Source: Pseudomonas sp. ANT_H12B
GTDB lineage: Bacteria > Pseudomonadota > Gammaproteobacteria > Pseudomonadales > Pseudomonadaceae
DNA length: 64,000 nt
Assembly: GCF_008369325.1 (NCBI RefSeq)
Contig: NZ_VOBI01000001.1
Location: 1 to 64,000, forward strand
Reading direction: 5' to 3'
A model generated the notes under the pieces. The model made no database searches and had not been told where the DNA came from. It worked only from the letters and a program-made list of their open reading frames with translations. Within the stretch, counting starts at the first letter, position 1. Every line of letters starts with the position of its first letter. Positions 47,722-57,369 of the stretch are shown piece by piece. The position numbers and the translations under genes were made by a program.

Positions 47722-48598
47722 TTCCACTGTCTGGCCCAAAGGCTACCGCTGCGCCGTGGTGCTGACCGTCGATTACAACGACATCCACGGCATCCTCACC
47801 CAGGCTCCGGAAGTCGCCGGGCGTGACAAGACCCTGTCGGTCTGGCGCTATGGCAGCCAACGCGGCGTCGACCGCTTACTCGGATTGTTCGCAGAACTGG
47901 GGGTATCCAGCAGCTGGCTTATTCCCGGCATCGTCGCCGAGGAAAACCCGGAACACATCCGCGCGATTCAGGCCGGCGGGCATGAGATTGCCTGCGCCGG
48001 GTATCGCCACCAGAACTACGACACCCTCGACCTGGCCGCGCAGAGCGCCGAAATCGCCAAGGGCTGCCAGGCATTGACGGCACTCACTGGCCAGCGTCCG
48101 ACAGGGTTTCGCATCCCGGCCGGTAACGGTGCGCCGGGTTTTATCGAGGCGTTAAAGGATCACGGCATTCACTGGTCTTCGTCGTGGCGCGGCGATGATT
48201 TGCCATTTGCGCACCCGACGGCGCCGGAAGTGATCGAGCTGCCGTTGCACTACGAACTCGAAGACGAGCCCTACTTCGCCTTCAACCTCAGCCCCGCCGT
48301 GCCACCGGCGCAATCGCGGATCGCCTCTTACAGCCACACCCTGGGCAACATGCAAATGGACTTCGCCGGGTTTCACCGGTTCGGGCTGTGTTATGTGCTG
48401 CGACTTCACCCCGAGATCATCGGCACACCGGGACGGATTGGCGTGTTGCGCGAATTGCTTGAAGGGATTCAACAGCACAATGACGTGTGGATTGCCACAG
48501 GTGCCGAAGTTGCCCAGTGGTGGGCGGATTCGGCGGCACCGGTCACGGAGGATCATCCGGCGGCGGTGTATGAGCGCCATTATCGGGATTACATCTGA
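47714..48598 (+). CDS. Polysaccharide-deacetylase-fold hydrolase 2
   Basis: 294 residues, paralogue of the upstream gene and overlapping it by 8 bases. The Asp motif reads VLTVDYNDIHG and the usual HGYxH motif reads CAGYRHQNY, so the first metal His is Ala here. The Arg loop FRIPAGNGAPG remains. Loss of a ligand suggests either a changed metal site or a non-catalytic partner of hydrolase 1. It is cytoplasmic by lack of a signal peptide. Its stop overlaps the next start (TGATG). Confidence 0.85.
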   Translation: MADSTVWPKGYRCAVVLTVDYNDIHGILTQAPEVAGRDKTLSVWRYGSQRGVDRLLGLFAELGVSSSWLIPGIVAEENPEHIRAIQAGGHEIACAGYRHQNYDTLDLAAQSAEIAKGCQALTALTGQRPTGFRIPAGNGAPGFIEALKDHGIHWSSSWRGDDLPFAHPTAPEVIELPLHYELEDEPYFAFNLSPAVPPAQSRIASYSHTLGNMQMDFAGFHRFGLCYVLRLHPEIIGTPGRIGVLRELLEGIQQHNDVWIATGAEVAQWWADSAAPVTEDHPAAVYERHYRDYI

Positions 48599-49467
48599 TG
48601 AGTGAGCGAATGCAGCGATTGGCGCAATTTTGTGTCGACACGGGATTTGAAGACTTACCACCGGCATTGGTGGCACAAGCCAAACGGCACATTCTCGACA
48701 CCTTCGGCGCGACATTGGCCGGGGCCGACAGCGATATCGCGAAACAGGCGCGTCAGGTGTTTGCCGGGGAAACCGGCGGCACGTTGATCTGGGGCACCGA
48801 TCAGTGCATCGGCGCCGCTCAGGCGGCAATGCTCAACGGTATCGCCACCCATGCGCAGGAACTGGATGACACCGGCGGTTGCGACCATTCCGGCGCGGTG
48901 GTGTTGCCAGCCGTGATGGCGGCGGTGTCGATGTCTGAGCAATCGGTGAGTGGCCGAGAATTGATCATGAGCCTGCCCTATGCCCTCGCGGCCCGACTGG
49001 TCCAGGGCCATTGCCGGCTGGAGGCTTATGACGATGAACAACGGAGCGATCCACGGATTGCCCACTGGATGTCGCGCATCCGTCTTGAAGTGGACCCGCA
49101 ACTGTCAGAGGATGGCGAGCCCGTCGTCAGCGTGCGGACCGTGGACGGTCGGCAGGCTAGCCTGTGCGTTGACGTGCCGCTGGGTGCGCCGGGCAATCCG
49201 TTGAGTGATGTGGCGCTGGAGGAGAAGTTTTTCAGTCTGGCTGGGCGGGTGATGCCGCAGTTGCAGGCTCAGGAATTACTCGGGCAGTTGTGTCGGCTGG
49301 AGGAATCGAATTGCATTGAGACCTCGATCATTCCCACGCTCCGCGTGGGAATGCAGCCCGGGACGCTCCGCGTCCCAGAAGCGGACGCAGAGCGTCCGGT
49401 GAGGCATTCCCACGCAGACGGTTCGACGCCTCGACGTGGGAACGATCAAAGCCAAACACCAAAATAA
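48598..49467 (+). pseudogene. MmgE/PrpD family protein, internally deleted
   Basis: 289 codons against about 450 for the family. The N-terminal part is normal to about residue 125 (AKRHILDTFGATLAGA; GIATHAQELDDTGG; VSGRELIM). It then jumps in frame to sequence of the C-terminal domain (YALAARLVQGHCRLEAYDDE, IRLEVDPQL), so about 170-190 residues of the core are missing. The last ~48 codons, from SIIPTLRVG, are translated repeat (49326-49447). Intact members are methylcitrate dehydratase or iminodisuccinate epimerase-like enzymes. The product, if made, is probably inactive. Start ATG is coupled to the previous stop. Confidence 0.75.
49326..49447. repeat. Inverted-repeat element overlapping the PrpD-like 3' end
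   Basis: Outer arms GATCATTCCCACGC (49326-49339) and ACGTGGGAACGATC (49434-49447), with inner complementary blocks around GGGACGCTCCGCGTCCC and GGACGCAGAGCGTCC. A close copy of the same element is at 59945-60055. It supplies the last codons and the stop of the 48598 gene. Confidence 0.85.
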
Positions 49468-49483
49468 GGATATTTGCACCACC

Positions 49484-50662
49484 GTGGCCACTTACTCACT
49501 CGTTATCCGCCGCTTGATGATCGTTTCACTGACCATCGTCGTCAGCCGCGCCATCACCAGCCCGTTGCTCACGCTATTCCTGAGCAACAAACTCGGCCTC
49601 AACCAACAGGACGTTGGCTTGCTGCTAGGCATTGCGGTGTTCATCGCCACCCTGCTCGCCCTGTACGGTGGTTACATCATCGACCGTCTGGAGAAGCGTC
49701 GGCTGCTGATCCTCGCGATGCTCTCCAGCGCCATCGGCTTCGTGCTGCTGACCTTCGCCGACAACCTCTACCTGACCACCGCCACCCTGGTGATCACCGA
49801 AACCGCCTCGGCGTTGTTCCTGATCGGTTCCAAGGCGATCCTCAGTGAAAACCTGCCGATGGGCCAACGCGCCAAGGCGTTTTCCCTGCGCTACACCCTG
49901 ACCAATATCGGTTACGCCACGGGCCCGATGCTCGGTGTGGTGATTGCCGGCGTGTATCCAATTGCACCGTTCCTGATTGCCGGTGGCATCGCGTTCTTCA
50001 GTATTTTCTTGATGATCGGGATTCCCAAGGATTCGGCCCAGACACCCGCCATTGGTCAGCCCCAGAGTTTCCTCAAGACACTGGTGACCCTGAAGAACGA
50101 CCGGACGCTGATCATGTTCACCTGCGGCTGCTTGCTCAGCACCGTGGTGCACGGCCGTTTCACCCTGTACCTGTCGCAATACCTGCTGGTGACTCACGAC
50201 TCCAAGCGCGCCCTGGAAACCATGGCCGCCCTGCTCGCCTGCAACGCTATCAGCGTGATCCTGCTGCAATACCAGATCGGCCGTTTCCTCAAGCGCGAAC
50301 AATTGCGCTACTGGATCGCGGGCGGTACCAGCCTGTTCATCGTTGGGCTGATCGGGTTCAGCATGGCCGACAGTCTGGTGTCCTGGTGCCTGGCGATGTT
50401 CATTTTCACCCTCGGTGAAATGATCATTTATCCCGCCGAATTCCTCTTCGTCGACACCCTGGCGCCCGAAGAACTGCGCGGCAGTTACTACGGCGCGCAA
50501 AACCTTGCGGCCCTCGGCGGTGCCCTGAGCCCGGTGATTTGCGGTTTTCTGCTGATGCACACCCCCGCGCCCACAATGTTTTATGCCTTGAGCGCGCTGA
50601 CGGCCATGGGTGGTTTCCTGTGTTTCATGAGTGGGCGCCGGGTGGCAATAGCGCAAAATTAA
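49484..50662 (+). CDS. MFS transporter
   Basis: About 392 residues; the first hydrophobic segment (SLVIRRLMIVSLTIVVSR) favours the GTG start at 49484, with AAGGA some 14 bases upstream. About twelve membrane segments, with GGYIIDRLEKRRLLIL as the conserved loop 2-3 motif (GxxxDRxxRR type). Resembles YdeE-like drug or dipeptide exporters. It lies after a repeat and is probably a separate unit from the cassette. Confidence 0.83.
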   Translation: MATYSLVIRRLMIVSLTIVVSRAITSPLLTLFLSNKLGLNQQDVGLLLGIAVFIATLLALYGGYIIDRLEKRRLLILAMLSSAIGFVLLTFADNLYLTTATLVITETASALFLIGSKAILSENLPMGQRAKAFSLRYTLTNIGYATGPMLGVVIAGVYPIAPFLIAGGIAFFSIFLMIGIPKDSAQTPAIGQPQSFLKTLVTLKNDRTLIMFTCGCLLSTVVHGRFTLYLSQYLLVTHDSKRALETMAALLACNAISVILLQYQIGRFLKREQLRYWIAGGTSLFIVGLIGFSMADSLVSWCLAMFIFTLGEMIIYPAEFLFVDTLAPEELRGSYYGAQNLAALGGALSPVICGFLLMHTPAPTMFYALSALTAMGGFLCFMSGRRVAIAQN

Positions 50663-50825
50663 TGCACTGAAACCTCATTAATATGAATTTGTCAGCATCA
50701 GGAATGATCGGCACACTGTGCTGGTTCCTCCCCCAATAGTGGGAACAACTTCAAGGGCTTTCTGGGTATCCCAGCTAAGCCTTTTTTTTGCCTCGGTTTT
50801 TTTTGGTAATGGATCGATTTTTATA

Positions 50826-51533
50826 ATGTTCGCTCGCTGGTTTCCCTCCGCCATCAATACCCGTCCCTCCGAATGGAGCCGTGCCGCCATTGGCATGTCC
50901 TTGGGCACGATGTTCAGCGTCTGGCTCTGTAGTCAGGTGTTCGGCATGCAGGTGGCGCAGCACTTGATCGGTCCGCTGGGTGCATCGGCGGTGCTGCTGT
51001 TCGCCGTGTCCTCCGGCGCCCTCGCCCAACCGTGGTCGATTCTGGGTGGTTACTTGAGCGCCGGAGTGGTTTCGCTGCTGGTCGCTCACGTACTCGGACG
51101 CACGCTGGGCAGCGCTTGCCTGGCGGCCGGCATGGCGCTGATTCTGATGTGTTGGTTGCGTTGCCTGCACCCGCCGGCCGGGGCACTGGCGTTGCTTTTA
51201 GTGTTGGCGGACCCGGCAACGATTGCCCTTGACTGGAGAGCGCTCGGTCCGGTCATGCTCAGCGCAGCGACCATGTTGCTTAGCGCCCTGGCCTACAACA
51301 ATCTGACGCGCATTCGTTACCCCAAGCGCGCCAGCGAACCGGTCGCTTCGGTGCCCGCCGATCACCCGCCCATCGACAGCCAGGCAATCACCGCCCAAGA
51401 CCTGAAACTGGCTTTGGCGCAGATGGAAGCGTTTTTCGATGTCACTCCCGAAGACCTCGAACAACTGATCCACATCAGCGAGCTGCACGCCAAGCGCCGT
51501 AGCATCGGTGAGGTACTTGCGCCACGGCTCTGA
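50826..51533 (+). CDS. HPP family membrane protein
   Basis: 235 residues from ATG 50826 (MFARWFPSAI). Four to five membrane segments; the eponymous motif CLHPPAGALALLL lies near residue 120. After the membrane part there is a soluble tail (about 165-235) ending ELHAKRRSIGEVL. HPP proteins in cyanobacteria and plants are nitrite carriers, but the function of this bacterial subgroup is not established. Confidence 0.85.
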   Translation: MFARWFPSAINTRPSEWSRAAIGMSLGTMFSVWLCSQVFGMQVAQHLIGPLGASAVLLFAVSSGALAQPWSILGGYLSAGVVSLLVAHVLGRTLGSACLAAGMALILMCWLRCLHPPAGALALLLVLADPATIALDWRALGPVMLSAATMLLSALAYNNLTRIRYPKRASEPVASVPADHPPIDSQAITAQDLKLALAQMEAFFDVTPEDLEQLIHISELHAKRRSIGEVLAPRL

Positions 51534-51667
51534 GCACGCCGCGGATGCATTTCACCGGTAGCGGTGGGTTTTTGGACTACGATCAAGCGGCGCTGGAAGC
51601 CGACAACCATCATGCAAAAATGCACAGGCAACCTGCACTTATCCGGGTTGTACATCACAAATTTGCA

Positions 51668-51681
51668 CTGGTACGATCCAG
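51668..51681. promoter_or_regulatory. FadR/GntR-like palindrome
   Basis: CTGGTACGATCCAG is a 4-6-4 palindrome close to the FadR operator core CTGGTNNGACCAG. It lies about 55 bases before the start at 51736, in promoter position. The regulator is not encoded nearby. Confidence 0.4.
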
Positions 51682-51735
51682 CATCGCTCGCGCGCGAGCT
51701 TCTCTATAAAGAACAATAAAAGCAGGGAGTTACTG

Positions 51736-52842
51736 ATGACTGCTCAGGTTTCATCGAAAGGGACTTCGTCCATGGATGCCACGCAAAACGAAGTGCTGGC
51801 CGAGGTTCGCAACCACATCGGTCACCTGACCCTCAATCGCCCCGCCGGCCTCAACGCCCTTACCCTGGACATGGTTCGCATTCTGCAGCGTCAGCTCGAC
51901 GCCTGGGCTGTGGATCCACAGGTGCACGCAGTGGTGTTACGCGGTGCTGGCGAGAAGGCTTTCTGTGCCGGTGGCGACATTCGATCGCTGTATGACAGTT
52001 TCAAAAGCGGCGACACGCTGCACGAAGATTTCTTTGTCGAGGAATACGCCCTCGACCTCGCGATTCACCACTACCGCAAACCGATACTGGCCTTGATGGA
52101 CGGTTTTGTCCTGGGCGGTGGCATGGGTCTGGTGCAGGGCGCGGACTTGCGGGTGGTCACCGAAAAAAGCCGTCTGGCGATGCCAGAAGTCGCCATTGGT
52201 TATTTTCCGGACGTCGGTGGCAGCCACTTCCTGCCGCGCGTTCCCGGTCAACTGGGTATTTACCTCGGCGTCAGCGGTGTGCAGATCCGCGCGGCCGATG
52301 CGCTCTATTGCGGCTTGGCCGACTGGTATCTGGAGAGTGAAAAGCTGGGCGCACTTGACGAGCGACTCGATCAACTGCAATGGCACGAAACCCCGCTCAA
52401 GGATCTTCAAGGCCTGTTGGCGAAACTCGCCATGCAACAACTGCCAGCCCCACCATTGGCGGCGTTACGCCCGGCCATCGATCACTTCTTCGCCCTGCCC
52501 GATGTGCCGAGTATTGTTGAGCAACTGCGTGAAGTAACAGTCGCCGACAGCCATGAATGGGCCAAAACCACGGCCGACCTGCTGGAAAGCCGCTCACCGC
52601 TGGCCATGGGCGTGACCCTGGAAATGCTGCGGCGCGGTCGGCACCTGAGTCTGGAAGACTGCTTCGCCCTTGAGCTGCACCTGGACCGTCAGTGGTTCGA
52701 GCGCGGCGATCTGATCGAAGGCGTGCGCGCCTTGCTGATCGACAAAGACAAGAAACCGCGCTGGAACCCGCCGATCTTGCAGGCGCTGGACGCCGAGCAC
52801 GTCGCGAGTTTCTTCACGGGTTTTGACCGGAGCGGGAGCTGA
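51736..52842 (+). CDS. 3-hydroxyisobutyryl-CoA hydrolase-like enoyl-CoA hydratase/isomerase
   Basis: 368 residues, ATG 51736 behind GGGAG. Crotonase fold: HLTLNRPAGLNALTLDM, the oxyanion loops KAFCAGGDIRSLY and DGFVLGGGMGLVQGADLR, and EVAIGYFPDVGGSHFLPR, which fits the HIBCH subfamily. The length (about 370) also fits HIBCH rather than short crotonases. It would release 3-hydroxyisobutyrate in valine breakdown. The acyl-CoA dehydrogenase gene follows after 3 bases. Confidence 0.9.
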   Translation: MTAQVSSKGTSSMDATQNEVLAEVRNHIGHLTLNRPAGLNALTLDMVRILQRQLDAWAVDPQVHAVVLRGAGEKAFCAGGDIRSLYDSFKSGDTLHEDFFVEEYALDLAIHHYRKPILALMDGFVLGGGMGLVQGADLRVVTEKSRLAMPEVAIGYFPDVGGSHFLPRVPGQLGIYLGVSGVQIRAADALYCGLADWYLESEKLGALDERLDQLQWHETPLKDLQGLLAKLAMQQLPAPPLAALRPAIDHFFALPDVPSIVEQLREVTVADSHEWAKTTADLLESRSPLAMGVTLEMLRRGRHLSLEDCFALELHLDRQWFERGDLIEGVRALLIDKDKKPRWNPPILQALDAEHVASFFTGFDRSGS

Positions 52843-52845
52843 GCC

Positions 52846-53997
52846 ATGCACGATATCGAATTGAGCGAAGAGCAAGTCATGATCCGCGACATGGCCCGGG
52901 ACTTTGCCCGCGGCGAAATCGCACCCCACGCCCAGGCCTGGGAAAAGGCCGGCTGGATCGACGACGGTCTGGTGGCGAAGATGGGCGAACTGGGGCTGTT
53001 GGGCATGGTAGTGCCCGAGGAATGGGGCGGCACCTATGTCGACTACGTTGCCTACGCGCTGGCGGTGGAAGAGATTTCTGCGGGCGATGGTGCTACCGGC
53101 GCGCTGATGAGTATCCACAATTCCGTAGGCTGCGGGCCAGTGCTCAATTACGGCACCGAAGAACAGAAACAGACTTGGTTGCCGGATCTGGCCAGCGGCC
53201 AGGCCATCGGTTGCTTCTGCCTGACCGAACCCCAGGCCGGTTCCGAAGCCCACAACTTGCGCACCCGTGCCGAACTGCGCGATGGCCAGTGGGTGATCAA
53301 CGGCGCCAAGCAATTCGTCAGCAACGGCAAACGGGCGAAACTGGCGATTGTGTTTGCGGTGACCGATCCGGATCTGGGCAAGCGCGGTATCTCGGCGTTT
53401 CTGGTGCCGACGGATACAGCGGGTTTCATTGTTGATCGCACTGAACACAAGATGGGCATTCGCGCATCCGATACCTGTGCAGTGACTTTGAACAACTGCA
53501 CCATCCCCGAAGCCAATCTGTTGGGTGAACGCGGCAAGGGACTGGCGATTGCCCTCTCCAACCTCGAAGGCGGTCGCATCGGCATCGCGGCGCAGGCATT
53601 GGGCATTGCTCGTGCAGCATTCGAAGCGGCGTTGGCCTACTCGCGCGACCGAGTGCAGTTCGACAAGCCGATCATCGAGCACCAGAGCATCGCCAACATG
53701 CTGGCCGACATGCACACGCGGTTGAACGCGGCGCGGTTGCTGATCCTCCATGCCGCACGGTTGCGCAGTGCCGGCAAGCCGTGTCTGTCGGAGGCTTCAC
53801 AGGCCAAGCTGTTTGCGTCGGAAATGGCCGAGAAGGTGTGTTCGTCGGCGATGCAGATTCATGGCGGGTACGGGTATCTGGAAGATTACCCGGTGGAGCG
53901 TTATTACCGGGATGCGCGGATCACGCAGATTTATGAAGGGTCGAGCGAGATACAGCGGATGGTGATTGCCCGAGAGCTCAAGCACTATTTGGTGTAA
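52846..53997 (+). CDS. Acyl-CoA dehydrogenase (isobutyryl-CoA type)
   Basis: 383 residues: N-terminal helical domain, [14 protein letters not shown] (FAD-binding loop), [15 protein letters not shown], and [13 protein letters not shown] carrying the catalytic Glu of the short/branched-chain class. Pairing with an HIBCH-like hydrolase points to isobutyryl-CoA in valine catabolism. The enoyl-CoA hydratase step between them could be supplied by the 54105 gene. Confidence 0.9.
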   Translation: MHDIELSEEQVMIRDMARDFARGEIAPHAQAWEKAGWIDDGLVAKMGELGLLGMVVPEEWGGTYVDYVAYALAVEEISAGDGATGALMSIHNSVGCGPVLNYGTEEQKQTWLPDLASGQAIGCFCLTEPQAGSEAHNLRTRAELRDGQWVINGAKQFVSNGKRAKLAIVFAVTDPDLGKRGISAFLVPTDTAGFIVDRTEHKMGIRASDTCAVTLNNCTIPEANLLGERGKGLAIALSNLEGGRIGIAAQALGIARAAFEAALAYSRDRVQFDKPIIEHQSIANMLADMHTRLNAARLLILHAARLRSAGKPCLSEASQAKLFASEMAEKVCSSAMQIHGGYGYLEDYPVERYYRDARITQIYEGSSEIQRMVIARELKHYLV

Positions 53998-54008
53998 AGC
54001 CTAAAAGC

Positions 54009-54083
54009 ATCGCGGGCAAGCCCGCTCGCACAGGGATCTTCTGTGTACACCTGGGACACTGTGGGAGCGGGCTTGCCCGCGAT
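54009..54083. repeat. REP pair, GCGGGC type
   Basis: Arms at 54009-54032 and 54060-54083 are complementary except at one position, with core GGGAGCGGGCTTGCCCGCG. It lies between convergent operons, where it could also act as a bidirectional transcription stop. Confidence 0.93.
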
Positions 54084-54104
54084 GACGTTCGCAAGAACGC
54101 CCTA

Positions 54105-54878
54105 TTACTTACCGACGAACTCAGCCTCACGCTTGGCAATAAACGCCGCCATCCCTTCTTTCTGATCCTGCGTCGCAAACGCCGCATGGAACACCCGACG
54201 CTCAAAGCGTACGCCTTCCGACAGGCTAACTTCGAACGCACGGTTAACGCTTTCCTTAACCATCATCGCAATCGGCAAGGACTTCTTGGCGATCAACGCA
54301 GCAACTTTCAACGCTTCTTCCAGCAATTCATCTGCCGGAACAATCCGCGCGACAATCCCGCAGCGCTCCGCTTCTACCGCATCGATCAGTCGACCACTGA
54401 GGCACATTTCCATGGCCTTGGCCTTGCCCACGGCGCGGGTCAGGCGCTGGGTGCCGCCCATGCCTGGCAGCACGCCGAGGTTGATTTCCGGCTGACCAAA
54501 TCTGGCGTTGTCGCCAGCCAGGATGAAGTCGCACATCAGCGCCAGCTCACAGCCACCGCCCAGCGCGAAACCGTTGACCGCCGCGATGATCGGCTTGCGG
54601 CGGTTGGCCACGCGATCGCTGTCGCTGAACAGATCGTCGAGGTAGATCTGCGGATAGGTCAGCTCAGCCATTTCCTTGATGTCGGCGCCGGCGGCGAAGG
54701 CTTTTTTCGAGCCGGTCAGCACGATGCAGCCGATGTTCGAATCGGCTTCCAGGCCATCAAGCGCGTGGTTCAGCTCACTGACGATTTGCGCGTTCAACGC
54801 ATTCAGGGCTTGCGGACGGTTGAGGGTGATCAGGCCAACACGGCCATGGGTTTCCAACAAAATCGTTTCGTAGCTCAC
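54105..54878 (-). CDS. Enoyl-CoA hydratase
   Basis: 257 residues; the start is GTG 54878 ([20 protein letters not shown]), behind AAGGAAAG; the longer open frame lies inside the upstream gene. Crotonase motifs [30 protein letters not shown] and [17 protein letters not shown] with both catalytic Glu (ELALMCD is preceded by GGGC; PEINLG). It hydrates tiglyl-CoA or similar 2-enoyl-CoA in the isoleucine-type operon. It is the last gene of the leftward operon. Confidence 0.92.
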   Translation of the reverse strand: MSYETILLETHGRVGLITLNRPQALNALNAQIVSELNHALDGLEADSNIGCIVLTGSKKAFAAGADIKEMAELTYPQIYLDDLFSDSDRVANRRKPIIAAVNGFALGGGCELALMCDFILAGDNARFGQPEINLGVLPGMGGTQRLTRAVGKAKAMEMCLSGRLIDAVEAERCGIVARIVPADELLEEALKVAALIAKKSLPIAMMVKESVNRAFEVSLSEGVRFERRVFHAAFATQDQKEGMAAFIAKREAEFVGK

Positions 54879-54892
54879 AAGTACTTTCCTTC

Positions 54893-56020
54893 TTAAAGAT
54901 TGCGCGAAATAACCATGCGCTGAATATCGCTGGTGCCTTCGTAAATCTGACAGACCCGCACGTCGCGGTAGATCCGCTCCAGCGGGAAGTCGTTCAAGTA
55001 ACCGTAACCGCCAAGCGTTTGCAACGCCGAGGAGCAAACCTTTTCGGCCATTTCCGAGGCAAACAGCTTGGCCATGGACGCTTCGACCAAGGCCGGTTTG
55101 CCGCTGTCTCTTAACGCCGCAGCGTAATGCACCATCTGCCGGGCGACGGCGATCTGGGTCGCCATATCGGCGAGACGGAACGCGACCGCCTGGTGTTCGA
55201 TAATCGGCTTGCCGAAACTCTCGCGCTCACGAGCGTAATCGCGAGCCGCTTCAAACGCGGCGCGGGCCATGCCCACCGATTGCGAAGCGATGCCGACACG
55301 GCCACCTTCAAGGTTGGCCAGAGCGATCCGGTAGCCTTCGCCCTCCTCGCCCAACCGGTTAGCCACTGGCACCTTCACGTCTTCAAACAGGATCTGGCAG
55401 GTGTCGGAAGCATGTTGACCGAGTTTGTCTTCGACCCGCGCGACTTTGTAGCCCGGCGAATCGGTCGGCACGATCAACGCCGTGATGCCACGCTTGCCGG
55501 CACTCGGGTCAGTCACCGCAAACACGATCACCACGCCGGCGTTCTGCCCGGAGGTGATGAACTGTTTACAGCCGTTGAGCACGTAGTGATCGCCATTCAA
55601 CTTGGCGCGGGTTTTCAGGCCGCTGGCGTCGGAGCCGGCCTGTGGTTCGGTCAGCGCAAAGGCGCCCAGCATCGAACCGCTGGCCAAGGGTTTGAGGAAG
55701 CGTTCTTTCTGCTCATCGGTGCCGTACTTGAGGATCGGTACGCAACCCACCGAGTTGTGCACGCTCATGATGGTCGAGCAGGCGCCGTCGCCGGCGGCGA
55801 TTTCTTCCAGGGCCATGGCGTAGGCCAGGTAGCCGGTGTCGCAACCGCCCCACTGCTCCGGCACCAACATGCCGAAGAAGCCCAGTTCGGCCATCTCGCC
55901 GATGGCTTCCTTGGGAAAGCGATGCTCGCGGTCCCATTCGGCGGCGAACGGCTTCAGCCGTTCCTGGGCAAATTGCCGGGCGGCTTCGCTGATCTGAAGT
56001 TGTTCGTCATTGGGAATCAT
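54893..56020 (-). CDS. Acyl-CoA dehydrogenase (2-methylbutyryl-CoA type)
   Basis: 375 residues: [49 protein letters not shown] and [13 protein letters not shown] with catalytic Glu. Context (acyl-CoA synthetase, SDR, thiolase, enoyl-CoA hydratase) fits oxidation of 2-methylbutyryl-CoA to tiglyl-CoA. It starts with ATG 56020; a REP pair separates it from the thiolase gene. Confidence 0.92.
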   Translation of the reverse strand: MIPNDEQLQISEAARQFAQERLKPFAAEWDREHRFPKEAIGEMAELGFFGMLVPEQWGGCDTGYLAYAMALEEIAAGDGACSTIMSVHNSVGCVPILKYGTDEQKERFLKPLASGSMLGAFALTEPQAGSDASGLKTRAKLNGDHYVLNGCKQFITSGQNAGVVIVFAVTDPSAGKRGITALIVPTDSPGYKVARVEDKLGQHASDTCQILFEDVKVPVANRLGEEGEGYRIALANLEGGRVGIASQSVGMARAAFEAARDYARERESFGKPIIEHQAVAFRLADMATQIAVARQMVHYAAALRDSGKPALVEASMAKLFASEMAEKVCSSALQTLGGYGYLNDFPLERIYRDVRVCQIYEGTSDIQRMVISRNL

Positions 56021-56057
56021 GCCAAGTCCTTAAAAATCAAGTTGAAACGCAAGACTT

Positions 56058-56147
56058 TGTGGGAGCGGGCTTGCCCGCGATAGCAATCTGTCGGACGACA
56101 TCGTTGGCGTCTGGAAAACCGCCATCGCGGGCAAGCCCGCTCCCACA
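56058..56147. repeat. REP pair, GCGGGC type
   Basis: Perfectly complementary 24-base arms (56058-56081 and 56124-56147) inside the leftward operon, between the thiolase and acyl-CoA dehydrogenase genes, where a hairpin could tune downstream mRNA levels. Confidence 0.95.
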
Positions 56148-56163
56148 GTGATTGGCGTCAGCC

Positions 56164-57357
56164 TTAGTACAGGCATTCCACGGCCATCGCCGTGGCTTCA
56201 CCGCCGCCGATGCAGATCGCTGCAATCCCGCGTTTCAGGCCTTTCTGGCGCAGGGCCGAGAGCAAGGTCACGAGGATCCGCGCACCAGACGCACCGATCG
56301 GGTGGCCCAGGGCGCAAGCCCCGCCGTGCACGTTGATCTTCTCGTGGGGAATCTCCAGTTTGCTCATGGTCACCAGGCTGACCACCGCGAAGGCTTCGTT
56401 GACTTCGAACAGCTCGACTTCGTCCATGGACCAGCCGGTTTTTTTCATCAGCTTTTTGATCGCACCCACCGGAGCGACTGGAAACAGGCCCGGGGTATCG
56501 GCAAACGCCGCATGGCCATGAATCACTGCCAGCGGCTTGAGGCCGCGCTTTTCAGCTTCAGACCGGCGCATCAGCACCAGTGCCGCCGCGCCGTCGGAGA
56601 TCGAGCTGGAATTCGCCGCGGTGACGGTGCCGCCGTCGCGGAATGCCGGTTTCAACGAAGTGATCTTGTCGAGTTTGGCTTTCGGTGGCTGTTCGTCATT
56701 GCTGATCAGCACCTGCTCTTTACCGACGGTCACGGTGAGCGGAACGATTTCGTCCTTGAAGCGGCCGTCCTTGATCGCCTGCTGCGCGCGGGTGGTCGAG
56801 GCAATGGCAAACGCGTCCTGGGCTTCGCGGGTGAAACCGTTGGTTTCGGCACAATCCTCGGCGAAGGTGCCCATCAGGCGACCCTTGTCGTAGGCGTCTT
56901 CCAGACCGTCGAGAAACATCGAATCGAGTACCCGACCATGGCCCATGCGGTAACCGCTGCGGGCGCGGTCCAGCAGGTACGGCGCGTTGGACATGCTTTC
57001 CATGCCACCGGCGACGACAACGTCGGCGCTGCCGGCGATCAGCATGTCGTGGGCCAGAATGGCCGCTTCCATCCCCGAACCGCACATCTTGTTCAGGGTG
57101 GTGCAGCGGGTCGACTTATCCAGCCCGGCGCCCAATGCAGCCTGACGTGCAGGGGCCTGGCCGAGGCCGGCGGGCAGTACGCAGCCGAACAGCACTTCTT
57201 CAACGGCGTCCGGTGCAACACCGGCGCGTTCTACTGCTGCGCGAATCGCGGCAGCACCGAGTTGCGGCGCAGTCAGGCTTTTCAGTTCGCCCTGGAAACC
57301 GCCCATCGGGGTGCGGACGGCGCTGACGATAACGATTGGATCGTTGGCAATAGTCAT
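56164..57357 (-). CDS. Acetyl-CoA C-acyltransferase (thiolase II)
   Basis: 397 residues. Catalytic Cys92 in NKMCGSGMEA, His in GACALGHPIGASGAR and second Cys in AAICIGGGEA. In this operon it would cleave 2-methylacetoacetyl-CoA to acetyl-CoA and propionyl-CoA, the last step of the isoleucine branch. It starts 12 bases after the SDR gene. Confidence 0.94.
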   Translation of the reverse strand: MTIANDPIVIVSAVRTPMGGFQGELKSLTAPQLGAAAIRAAVERAGVAPDAVEEVLFGCVLPAGLGQAPARQAALGAGLDKSTRCTTLNKMCGSGMEAAILAHDMLIAGSADVVVAGGMESMSNAPYLLDRARSGYRMGHGRVLDSMFLDGLEDAYDKGRLMGTFAEDCAETNGFTREAQDAFAIASTTRAQQAIKDGRFKDEIVPLTVTVGKEQVLISNDEQPPKAKLDKITSLKPAFRDGGTVTAANSSSISDGAAALVLMRRSEAEKRGLKPLAVIHGHAAFADTPGLFPVAPVGAIKKLMKKTGWSMDEVELFEVNEAFAVVSLVTMSKLEIPHEKINVHGGACALGHPIGASGARILVTLLSALRQKGLKRGIAAICIGGGEATAMAVECLY

Positions 57358-57369
57358 GACAAATCCTCC

